DNA of 44,784 nt, from the IMG/VR virus record IMGVR_UViG_3300003691_000016, positions 1-44,784 of that record; one strand, given 5' to 3'. Below are positions 14,953 through 22,296 of the stretch, piece by piece. Under the pieces are notes generated by a model. It was given only the letters and a program-made list of their open reading frames with translations. It searched no databases and was not told the DNA's origin. Source of the stretch: a virus. A program made the translations under genes and the position numbers. Within the stretch, counting starts at the first letter, position 1. Each line of letters begins with the position of its first letter.

Positions 14953-15554
14953 AGAATGTAAATCTTGGAACAATATTTGAACGAGTAGCTAAATGGAATG
15001 AAGCAAGATATCCTCGTATTTATAATCATGAGCTTTCAGTTAACCTTCTTCAAGAAGAACTAACTGAATACTTTGAAGCTAAGACATCTGTAGATCAGTT
15101 AGATGCTTTATGTGACTTAGTTTATGTGTCCATGGGTATTCTATGGAAAACAAGCATAAGTATAAAGATGCTTGATTCAGATTCTGCAAGGTCTAATTCG
15201 CAAGCTTTAGCCTTACTAACTGGTCACGATTTTGAACCTATACATTTAGTTGCTACTGTACTTACTAGACACAAATATACTGACAGTAAATATTCTGTGT
15301 CTCTTGCAATTCAAACAGTAATTACTTTCTGTATGGTTCAGATGGCCTTAATGGGTTTAGATACCGCAGAATCATTAGACGCATTATTAGTTGTATGTGA
15401 GTGTAATGATTCTAAATCTGTTGAAAAAGTGGAGTCTCATATTAAAGCAAACGGCAAAGACAAAGGTAAAAACTTTGTCTCTCCTGAGTACGCTCTTTCA
15501 ATTATTCTAACTAGTATGGAGAAAAGACGCAATGGCGACAAAAGAAATAATTAA
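14949..15554 (+). CDS. MazG-like NTP pyrophosphohydrolase (possible dCTPase)
   Basis: 201 aa. WNEARYPRIYN leads into the all-alpha NTP pyrophosphatase metal site: LLQEELTEYFEA (Glu36, Glu37, Glu40) and DQLDALCDLVYV (Asp52, Asp56). The second half is helical and may complete the four-helix bundle. Beside a dCMP-specific TS homologue, the natural inference is a dCTP pyrophosphatase, like T4 gp56, that yields dCMP and removes unmodified dCTP. dUTP or another dNTP are alternatives. It overlaps the upstream gene by ATGA and the downstream gene by 23 bases. Confidence 0.8.
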   Translation: MKNVNLGTIFERVAKWNEARYPRIYNHELSVNLLQEELTEYFEAKTSVDQLDALCDLVYVSMGILWKTSISIKMLDSDSARSNSQALALLTGHDFEPIHLVATVLTRHKYTDSKYSVSLAIQTVITFCMVQMALMGLDTAESLDALLVVCECNDSKSVEKVESHIKANGKDKGKNFVSPEYALSIILTSMEKRRNGDKRNN

Positions 15555-16119
15555 ATACGTGCTTGCTGAAGCAGCAAAGTCAAATGTTGAAAAACGTAAA
15601 GTTGGTTGTGTTATAACAAACAACAAAGGTGCTATAGTAGCAGCAGGTCGTAATGCATCATTCAAAGATGAAAGACCTGACATTCATGCTGAGGAAATGG
15701 CTTGCGAAGAGTTTGAAGATAAAGGTGAAGGACCATACACAGTATATGTCACACATTGTCCTTGTCCTAACTGTGCAACTATCATACTTGACAACGGTAT
15801 AGTTAATATAGAGGTTGTTGAAGAGTTTCTAAAATTTGATAGTAGTAAACTAAGGATGGACTTAGTTCCACCATCTTCAACAAAAGCTTTAGCTGAAGTA
15901 TTAACATTCGGTGCAAGTAAATACAAACCTAATAACTGGCGTAATTGCAAAGATTTAGATAGATATGAAGGAGCTTTATTGCGTCATATACAAGCATATA
16001 GAGAAGGTGAAACACATGATAAATACTCTGGTATGCCTCACTTATGGCATGCTATGACTAATATTGCTTTTCTTATTGAATTAGATGGCAAATCGAATAA
16101 AAAACGGAAGTCAAAATAA
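15532..16119 (+). CDS. dCMP deaminase-DUF5664 fusion protein
   Basis: 195 aa with two domains. Residues 1-100 are a cytidine/deoxycytidylate deaminase fold: HAEE (His52, Glu54) and PCPNC (Cys78, Cys81) bind the catalytic zinc, converting dCMP (or a related nucleotide) to dUMP. Residues about 106-187 match the DUF5664/dGTP-diphosphohydrolase-like pattern: KLRMDLVPPSS, EVLTFGASKY-NW, ALLRHIQAYREGE and GMPHLWHAMTNIAFL. The deaminase half is short and the fusion unusual in my experience. GGAGA precedes the ATG. Last gene of the nucleotide operon; a complex hairpin follows. Confidence 0.8.
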   Translation: MATKEIIKYVLAEAAKSNVEKRKVGCVITNNKGAIVAAGRNASFKDERPDIHAEEMACEEFEDKGEGPYTVYVTHCPCPNCATIILDNGIVNIEVVEEFLKFDSSKLRMDLVPPSSTKALAEVLTFGASKYKPNNWRNCKDLDRYEGALLRHIQAYREGETHDKYSGMPHLWHAMTNIAFLIELDGKSNKKRKSK

Positions 16120-16148
16120 GATTTCTATATGTCAAATCCGTCCGTGAC

Positions 16149-16228
16149 CGAGACCAAATAATTTTCTAGTATGATTAATAAGGAAATTATTTTGGTCTCG
16201 AATATGGAGACATTTGGAGACCAAATTT
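16149..16228 (+). promoter_or_regulatory. Mutually exclusive hairpin element (attenuator-like)
   Basis: Arm 1 CGAGACCAAATAATTT (16149-16164) pairs with arm 2 at 16184-16200 with one bulged T. Arm 2 can instead pair with arm 3 GAGACCAAAT at 16217-16226. One central strand with two alternative partners is the design of attenuators and riboswitch expression platforms. It lies between the deaminase fusion and the flap exonuclease. Arm 2 also contains AAGGAAATTATTTT, like the phage's ribosome-binding leader. Confidence 0.6.
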
Positions 16229-16270
16229 AATCGTGTAAAGCCATTGGCTTGGCACTAAAGGAGTATTATA

Positions 16271-17152
16271 ATGTTACTTGCAGACTTATCAGGAATTGCT
16301 TATCACAAAATTATTAACTATTACGCTAATGAAGAACGACCTGACATTAATGATGTTAAAAGAGTATTATTAACAGAACTAACTGAGTATGAAGAGTTGT
16401 ATAGTAAAACCTTTGGACGTATGATTATTTGTGCAGATTCTAAACCATATTGGCGATCTGAAGTACAACCTTCGTACAAACTTAACAGGCTTAAAGCACG
16501 TGCATCTTCCACAATAAACAGTGAAGCGTTCTATGAAGACTTAGCAATTATTAAAGAAGATATAATCAACTACTCTAACTGGGTTATGCTTGACATTAAA
16601 AGAGCTGAAGCAGATGATATAATTGCAGTACTAACTGCATATGCAAGATTTATTGATGAAAAAGTACTTATTATCTCAAGTGACAAGGATATGCTACAGT
16701 TACAGACAAGACACAAAGAAGTTTATCAGTTTAGCCCTAACAGAAATAAGTTGTTGACACTTGAGAATACGGAGTACGATATACTTACTCACTTTCTTAA
16801 AGGTGATACAAGCGACGGTATACCGAATGTGTTTAGTGTTGAAGGTCATTTTATGATCGAAGGTGAAAAACCTAGACAGAAGTCTATAACTAAAAGTATT
16901 ATTGCTGATGTTCGTGAGAACCTTGAAGACTTAACTAAATGCAAGTCCTTAGACAAAACAAGTATTGCACGATACAATCAGAACATTGAGTTGATTGATA
17001 CCTCTTTTACTCCTGATGACTTGCAAGCGGCCATAAGGAATACATACAAACTAAGTAATGTGTTAAACAAAGAACACAAACTTAATGAACTACTTTCACC
17101 TTTTGAGGCAGATGAAGAAGAAACAATATCTAATGGAACAGTAAGGTTATAA
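16271..17152 (+). CDS. 5'-3' flap exonuclease / RNase H (T4 Rnh / T7 gp6 class)
   Basis: 293 aa. LADLSGIAYH at the N-terminus, ICADSKPYWR and LNRLKARA, then AEADDIIAVL (about residue 117), ISSDKDMLQLQ (about residue 137) and the helix-hairpin-helix region KGDTSDGIPNVF (about residue 178) are FEN-family motifs carrying metal-binding acids. It removes RNA primers and flaps, processing lagging-strand fragments for the ligase downstream. Length fits T4 RNase H (305 aa). AAAGGAG precedes the ATG; the next gene begins at the base after the stop. Confidence 0.88.
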   Translation: MLLADLSGIAYHKIINYYANEERPDINDVKRVLLTELTEYEELYSKTFGRMIICADSKPYWRSEVQPSYKLNRLKARASSTINSEAFYEDLAIIKEDIINYSNWVMLDIKRAEADDIIAVLTAYARFIDEKVLIISSDKDMLQLQTRHKEVYQFSPNRNKLLTLENTEYDILTHFLKGDTSDGIPNVFSVEGHFMIEGEKPRQKSITKSIIADVRENLEDLTKCKSLDKTSIARYNQNIELIDTSFTPDDLQAAIRNTYKLSNVLNKEHKLNELLSPFEADEEETISNGTVRL

Positions 17153-17344
17153 ATGAATAAGACAACTAAAGAAGCAATAGAGTATCTTATTAGTACTTTA
17201 GAATTAACAAGATACAGACTAGCTGTTGAATTAGGTGCTTCACCTTCTTCTGTACAACAATGGCTAAAAGAAACTCGTATGTCAAAAGCCTATGCTGATT
17301 TGATATTTAAACTTTATGGTATAACAATAACGGATGCTGTATGA
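17153..17344 (+). CDS. Small Cro/XRE-like helix-turn-helix protein
   Basis: 63 aa. ELTRYRLAVELGASPSSVQQWLKE is a clear helix-turn-helix with the second helix beginning SPSSVQQW. It starts at the base after the exonuclease stop, and its own stop overlaps the next ATG (ATGA), so translation is coupled. Size and layout fit a Cro-like DNA-binding regulator; the target is unknown. Confidence 0.8.
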   Translation: MNKTTKEAIEYLISTLELTRYRLAVELGASPSSVQQWLKETRMSKAYADLIFKLYGITITDAV

Positions 17345-18528
17345 TACCTTATAATTTTCAAATACGTTTAGCTGATGAAGCCTACGAAATACTTCGTGAA
17401 CACTTGATTGTATACTTAGCGTTTGAGGAGCGCGTAGGTAAGACTTTAACAAGTATCTTAGTTGCTGAAAGAGCGGATATAAAGCATATATTAGTTCTAA
17501 CTAAGAAAAAAGCAATAGGAGGATGGTTAGAAACATTAAAAGCTTTTAAACATAAGAAAATGTACACAGTAACAAACTATCATCAAGCACACAAATTTAA
17601 AGCAAAGTACGACTTAATTATACTTGATGAAAGTCATAACTACATATCAGCATATCCTAAGCCGGGTAAGATATGGAAGGAAGTTAAGAAGTTAACGAAG
17701 AAATTACCTTTGATATATATTAGTGCTACACCTTATGCTCAGGGACCTCAACAACTATATCACCAACTAGATTTGTCTACATGGTCGCCATTTAATGATT
17801 TTAGAAAGTTCTATATTTGGTTTGATACATACGGTAAACCTTATAATATACCTATTAATGGTATCAACATTCCACAGTACGACAGAGTTGATGTTGAAGC
17901 AGTTCTTGACTGTGTTAAACATCTGTTTATAACAGCTACTAGAAAAGAACTTGACTTTAAACATGAACCTAATGATTGTGTACATATTATTGAACTTGAA
18001 CCTAATACTAAATATGTGTACAATGAGTTAATTCAACACAGTATAGTTGAGTTAACTATAGGTATGTTAGTTTGTGACACAAGTCCTAAGCTAAGGACAA
18101 GTCTACATCAAATCGAAGGTGGTACTATTAAGATAAACGATGATCGCTATTTATTAACTAATAGTGAGAAGATAGACTTTATTCTTAATAAGTTCGGTGA
18201 TAATGGTTCTTTAGTTATAATGTACAACTATATAGCTGAGAAGAAGAAGCTTGAAGAGGTATTTAAAGAAGCACTTATACTACAAGCTACTTCATTTGCT
18301 GAAGGTGTTGATCTTCACAAGTATGACGACTTAGTTATATATTCACAGGACTTCTCTACTGCTCGTCATACACAACGCAGAGCACGACAATGCAATAAGA
18401 ACAGAGATAAACCAATTAACGTACACTATTTACTTGTCAAAGGAGCAATTAGCTCTCAAGTATACAAAACAGTTTCAGTAAATAAAAAGAACTTCGTAGA
18501 CAGCGTGTTCGATAGGAGTACAATATGA
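17341..18528 (+). CDS. SF2 DNA/RNA helicase (Snf2/DEAD-like)
   Basis: 395 aa. FEERVGKTLTSILVA (about residues 28-42) is the Walker A region, in the degenerate RVGKT form common in phage SF2 helicases. LIILDESHNY is motif II, YISATPYAQG motif III and RHTQRRARQCNK (about residue 345) the arginine-rich motif VI. It resembles T4 UvsW-type or Snf2-like phage helicases acting in fork remodelling and recombination. Overlaps ATGA with the genes on both sides. Confidence 0.85.
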   Translation: MIPYNFQIRLADEAYEILREHLIVYLAFEERVGKTLTSILVAERADIKHILVLTKKKAIGGWLETLKAFKHKKMYTVTNYHQAHKFKAKYDLIILDESHNYISAYPKPGKIWKEVKKLTKKLPLIYISATPYAQGPQQLYHQLDLSTWSPFNDFRKFYIWFDTYGKPYNIPINGINIPQYDRVDVEAVLDCVKHLFITATRKELDFKHEPNDCVHIIELEPNTKYVYNELIQHSIVELTIGMLVCDTSPKLRTSLHQIEGGTIKINDDRYLLTNSEKIDFILNKFGDNGSLVIMYNYIAEKKKLEEVFKEALILQATSFAEGVDLHKYDDLVIYSQDFSTARHTQRRARQCNKNRDKPINVHYLLVKGAISSQVYKTVSVNKKNFVDSVFDRSTI

Positions 18529-19415
18529 ATAAATTTAAACCTATGAAACCTGCAAGCAAACTAATTAGTCCTTATGATATGAAAATATGGCCTAAACTTG
18601 CGTCAACTAAATTTGATGGTATAAGAGCTGTTACAAGTCCAAATGGAGTTCTATCTAATAGCTTAAAACAGATACCTAATCGTTATGTCCAAGAACAACT
18701 AGCTAAGATACCAATTGATATAGACGGTGAGTTAGTACTACGTGGTGAAGCTGGAAAGTGTTATGATAACAATCAGTCAGCTTTTATGTCTAGAGATGGT
18801 AAACCTGACTTTGTACTAAAAGCTTTTGATTGTGCTACATATCCTACTAAACCATTCTATGAAAGGCTTCAGTCAGTACATGATTATTGTAATGTATTTA
18901 GTTTTGTTGAACCTGTTGGGCATAACTTAGTATATACTCCTGAAGAAGTATTAGTACTATATGAAGCAGCAAGAGTTTTTGATTATGAGGGTCTTATATT
19001 GCGTGATCCTAATGCGCCTTATAAATATGGTCGTAGTACGGTTAATCAGGAATGGGGATTAAAGATGAAGCCGTTTGATCCTGATGAAGCTATTGTTGTT
19101 GGTTTTACTGAGTTATATCATAATGAGAATGAGTCAAAAGAAAACGAAATGGGTAACAATGTGCGATCAAGCCACAAAGACAACAAAGTGGCAGGTAATA
19201 CATTAGGTGCTTTAATTTGTGACTACAAAGGTAAAGAGTTTAAGATAGGTACAGGCTTCTCAGCTGCTCAACGTAAAAGTATATGGATGAACAAAGAAAG
19301 TTATAAAGACAAGTATGTACGGTTTAAGCATCAAGGTATAACTAAAGTAGGAGTACCAAGAGGACCAGCTGTGTTCTTAGGCTGGCGAGATGCTATTGAT
19401 ATTGGTGACTGTTAA
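18525..19415 (+). CDS. ATP-dependent DNA ligase
   Basis: 296 aa. TKFDGIRAV places the nucleotide-accepting Lys at about residue 29. Further nucleotidyltransferase motifs are IDIDGELVLR, FVLKAFDC, EGLILRDPNAPYKYGR and WGLKMKPFDPDE. Near the C-terminus, an OB-domain region has FKIGTGFSAAQRK and VRFKHQGIT. The order matches T7 ligase (359 aa) in a compact form. It seals nicks left after primer removal by the nearby exonuclease. ATGA overlap upstream. Confidence 0.92.
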   Translation: MNKFKPMKPASKLISPYDMKIWPKLASTKFDGIRAVTSPNGVLSNSLKQIPNRYVQEQLAKIPIDIDGELVLRGEAGKCYDNNQSAFMSRDGKPDFVLKAFDCATYPTKPFYERLQSVHDYCNVFSFVEPVGHNLVYTPEEVLVLYEAARVFDYEGLILRDPNAPYKYGRSTVNQEWGLKMKPFDPDEAIVVGFTELYHNENESKENEMGNNVRSSHKDNKVAGNTLGALICDYKGKEFKIGTGFSAAQRKSIWMNKESYKDKYVRFKHQGITKVGVPRGPAVFLGWRDAIDIGDC

Positions 19416-19702
19416 TGAGTGAACAGAAACTACAAGCTAAGATATTGAAGTGGCTAGACAAGCAAGGCTTCTACACAATTAAAGTGATTGTGTGTAATAA
19501 GAAAGGTGTCACTGATATCATAGCTTGCTCACCACAAGGACGATTTGTTGGCATTGAAGTTAAGTGGGGAAATAATAAACCATCTAAGTTACAAGAGTAT
19601 CATGTGTCAGAAATTAAAAAGCGGAAAGGTTTCGCTATGGTGTGTTGGTCATTAGAGTCATTAATACTTAAAATGAAGGAGGAAGGTGTATGTTCTACTT
19701 AG
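19415..19702 (+). CDS. VRR-NUC / resolvase-like endonuclease
   Basis: 95 aa. GVTDIIAC, then FVGIEVKWGNNKPSKLQEYHV, form the D-(E-x-K)-Q pattern of PD-(D/E)xK nucleases of the VRR-NUC group. AEQKL-type QKLQAKILKWLDKQGFYTIK at the start fits. Phage members are proposed Holliday-junction or branch nucleases, useful before packaging. The start overlaps the ligase stop (TAATG); its end overlaps the endolysin by 13 bases. Confidence 0.8.
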   Translation: MSEQKLQAKILKWLDKQGFYTIKVIVCNKKGVTDIIACSPQGRFVGIEVKWGNNKPSKLQEYHVSEIKKRKGFAMVCWSLESLILKMKEEGVCST

Positions 19703-20082
19703 GTAAAACAAGTTTGAGAAGACTAAAAGATGTTCACCCTGATTTAATTAGAGTTGTTGCTAGAGCAATAGAGATAACACCTATTGACTTTGGTATAATT
19801 GAAGGTCTTCGTACGATAGAGACTCAAGAACGTTATATGACTAATGGCAAAACTACAACTATGAACTCTAAACATCTAAATCAAGGCGATGGTTACAGTC
19901 ATGCTGTTGATCTTTATTGTCGTGATAACAATGGTAAGATTACATGGGAACACAGATGGTTTAGATTAGTTATCCAAGCTATGTTCACTGCAGCTATAGA
20001 ACAACAAGTCTATATTAAAGCAGGAGGGTTATGGAGAACGTTTCTAGACTCTCCACACTTTGAACTAAGTAAAAGACCTTAA
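19690..20082 (+). CDS. Endolysin, M15 L-alanyl-D-glutamate peptidase
   Basis: 130 aa, the size of T5-type M15 endolysins (137 aa). FGIIEGLRTIETQERY, SKHLNQGDGYSHAVDLYC (His and Asp zinc ligands) and the C-terminal DSPHFEL (third ligand His) give the M15/VanY zinc site. It cleaves the peptide stem of peptidoglycan at lysis. No signal peptide or membrane segment is visible, so it needs the holin encoded head-to-head just beyond the terminator. GGAGG precedes the ATG. Confidence 0.92.
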   Translation: MFYLGKTSLRRLKDVHPDLIRVVARAIEITPIDFGIIEGLRTIETQERYMTNGKTTTMNSKHLNQGDGYSHAVDLYCRDNNGKITWEHRWFRLVIQAMFTAAIEQQVYIKAGGLWRTFLDSPHFELSKRP

Positions 20083-20088
20083 CTAAAG

Positions 20089-20116
20089 AGCAGAGGACAA
20101 CTAAATGTCCTCTGCT
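20089..20116. terminator. Bidirectional terminator between convergent arms
   Basis: AGCAGAGGACA (20089-20099) pairs perfectly with TGTCCTCTGCT (20106-20116), with a 6-nt loop. TATTATTACTT follows on the + strand, and on the other strand a CTTTAG...TCTTTT stretch. It separates the rightward endolysin gene from the leftward holin gene. Confidence 0.9.
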
Positions 20117-20121
20117 TATTA

Positions 20122-20532
20122 TTACTTCTCTCTAGCAACTCCTTTAATCTTCTCAACTGTCCTCATACCACCAATACCTAACATACCTAAAAGAACAGGA
20201 TATAAGGCTGAAACATCAACCTTAGGTACTGCAAACCATATGTCTAAGAATGGTGATAATATGACATTATAAGCTAGACCTATACCGCAAACCCAACCTA
20301 TGAATGGTCTCCATCCTGCAACAAATAAAGACTTACTTGCAGCCTCTACTTTGTTTATCTCTAGCTGACCAACTAATAACTTAACGTGAGCATCTAACTT
20401 AGCTAACTCACCTCCTTGCTTTAGTTCTTCTAGTTTACGCATCTCTTCTGCACGCTTGTTTGCGTCAGGCCAAATACGCTCAACAACGCTCTTACCTAAT
20501 TCAAATACACTTGTTAACGGATCAAGTCCCAT
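20122..20532 (-). CDS. Holin (GTA-type, three transmembrane segments)
   Basis: 136 aa. The N-terminal half is amphipathic and charged (RAEEMRKLEELKQGGELAKLD). It is followed by hydrophobic segments around GWRPFIGWVCGIGLAYNVIL, residues about 98-118, and a C-terminal LYPVLLGMLGIGGMRTVEKI. The GWRPF...G motif and layout match the 3TM gene-transfer-release holin family. It would form the inner-membrane lesion that releases the M15 endolysin. Last gene of the leftward late operon, next to the lysis gene of the other arm. Confidence 0.85.
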   Translation of the reverse strand: MGLDPLTSVFELGKSVVERIWPDANKRAEEMRKLEELKQGGELAKLDAHVKLLVGQLEINKVEAASKSLFVAGWRPFIGWVCGIGLAYNVILSPFLDIWFAVPKVDVSALYPVLLGMLGIGGMRTVEKIKGVAREK

Positions 20533-20580
20533 AATATAAATTAACCTATTATTAGTGTTACATGTTATTAACCTATGAGT

Positions 20581-22296
20581 TTATTGAGTACTAAAAACTA
20601 TACCATCTAAACTTGTTATCGCTTGTGAGGCTGTTGTCATAATTACTTGTCCGTTTGTCTTAACATACACAAGGCCAAATGCTCCGTTGGAATTTACTAT
20701 AAATGCTTGTTGTTTTGCTAGTCTATAACCTAATGGTAAAGTGAAAGCTTGGATACCTAATGTTCCTGTTTTTATACTCCCTTGTAAATGCACTAATCCA
20801 TCAGAATCAAAGTAATATGACGCGTCCTCCCAAGGTGTACCAACATTTGCCCAGGAGTTTTCAAATGCAACTCCAGAGTCTACACCAACGAATGTCTTAT
20901 GCGTTGATTCATATCTATAATTATACTGACCAGTTGTTATTATTGTTTCGTACCATGCATCACTTAGGTTATCTGACGAAGAAAAACCAGTATAGTCATT
21001 TTCTATAAAGGATATATGATGAGCGTTTGCTGTAATCGCTACAAGTGTTGCACTGACAGGTGTCTCTAATGATATATTACAATTCGTAAATTTAACCCAC
21101 TTAGTGACATTAAAATTAAATAACTCTCGCTCTGTAAGACATGATAAACGGCATTGTTTGAAGTCAATCTTTAATGGCGCATATTCAGGGGAACTTGTGC
21201 CTGAATTAATTTCTAATACGTACGTACCTACTGTCGCTGCATTATCCTCTAACCATACATTATTAAACTCAAAATTTTCCATTGAATTAGTATGTGTATT
21301 GGGTTTATTAATTTTTAACCCATAACCATCATTACTCTCAATAACTACGTTGGTGAAGTTTACCCCAACACCAGACTCAAGAAGAACCCCACCAATAGTA
21401 TTAAGGGATATATTCGTGTCTGTCACTGAATAGGTAGTAGATGAAACACCAGAAACCAATAAACCTACACCAGGATTTTGGTTAAGCCCGCAATTTGTTA
21501 TTTTCATGGTATTAGTAAAATTAGCCATGTGGACACCAGCTATTGTATTGCCACGTATTCTGCAACGATCAATGGTATTTTGAGCCGCTATGTATACACC
21601 TTTTTCTGCTATTGAGTTCCCGTCAATATCTAGGTCTTGCAACAAACACTCTCTTGCACCCTCTGTACCTATAGTTGTGATATAATCAAAAATAATAGTT
21701 ACACCAGCTATAGCTCTTATAACTGTTGACGGTGTTGATAATGAGTTGTATGCTGTACCACTACTAGCTCCTTTTATGGTTGTATTATTACCAAGTATCA
21801 TTATATTACTTGATACTTGATACACGCCGTGTGTGATACGTATCGAACGTATTGAGTTAGTGTTTGCAAATACTAGGGCTGCCTGAATAGGTATGTTGTT
21901 ATCGAGCCTTGTTGTATTAGCGCCAAACCACTCTATATATAGTGATCCAGAATATTGACGAACAAAAGCACCCGAAGCACCTGTGAGGTCTGAATTGCGA
22001 GCTACATAAATACCACTTTGTGTGTCTGCAGCAACTTCAGTAGAAAGGTCAGATGAGTTCCATTGAAAATCCCAGTCCCGATTTTCAGTAGCTAAAAGAT
22101 AACCTGAAACTTTGAAAACTGCATTGTCATCAAGTGTATAGTCAATAGCACGAAGGTCTGCAATATTATTAACTGAACCAATAATACTTATCTTATCAAG
22201 CTCTAAGTCTTTACCATTACGACGTTGTATAACTTTACCATTACCTAAAGCTAAGTCTTGCATTGTTGCTAATTGTTTATATACTGTAAGTGTCAT
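20581..22296 (-). CDS. Tailspike / pectate-lyase-fold adhesin
   Basis: 571 aa. A short N-terminal virion-attachment region leads into IEWFGANTTRLDNNIPIQAALVFA at about residue 126, typical of the start of pectate-lyase-superfamily spikes. A right-handed beta-helix follows (repeated short strands with Asn/Gly turns: ITNCGLN, VTDTNISLN, FTNVVIESNDGYGLKI, EFNNVWLEDN). A C-terminal beta domain from about residue 480 ends the protein. Such trimers bind or digest host surface polysaccharide; catalytic residues are not identifiable by eye. AGGAGGG and a TAATG overlap link it to the upstream gene. Confidence 0.88.
   Translation of the reverse strand: MTLTVYKQLATMQDLALGNGKVIQRRNGKDLELDKISIIGSVNNIADLRAIDYTLDDNAVFKVSGYLLATENRDWDFQWNSSDLSTEVAADTQSGIYVARNSDLTGASGAFVRQYSGSLYIEWFGANTTRLDNNIPIQAALVFANTNSIRSIRITHGVYQVSSNIMILGNNTTIKGASSGTAYNSLSTPSTVIRAIAGVTIIFDYITTIGTEGARECLLQDLDIDGNSIAEKGVYIAAQNTIDRCRIRGNTIAGVHMANFTNTMKITNCGLNQNPGVGLLVSGVSSTTYSVTDTNISLNTIGGVLLESGVGVNFTNVVIESNDGYGLKINKPNTHTNSMENFEFNNVWLEDNAATVGTYVLEINSGTSSPEYAPLKIDFKQCRLSCLTERELFNFNVTKWVKFTNCNISLETPVSATLVAITANAHHISFIENDYTGFSSSDNLSDAWYETIITTGQYNYRYESTHKTFVGVDSGVAFENSWANVGTPWEDASYYFDSDGLVHLQGSIKTGTLGIQAFTLPLGYRLAKQQAFIVNSNGAFGLVYVKTNGQVIMTTASQAITSLDGIVFSTQ

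Noticed and set aside
16191-16199. GGTCTC/GAGACC words in the 16.15 kb hairpin as restriction-related sites
   Set aside because: The words are explained by the base-pairing of the three arms; nothing else suggests a restriction function.
20581-22296. Specific depolymerase (for example pectate lyase) activity of the tailspike
   Set aside because: The beta-helix fold is supported, but catalytic residues cannot be identified by eye and the fold alone does not define the substrate.
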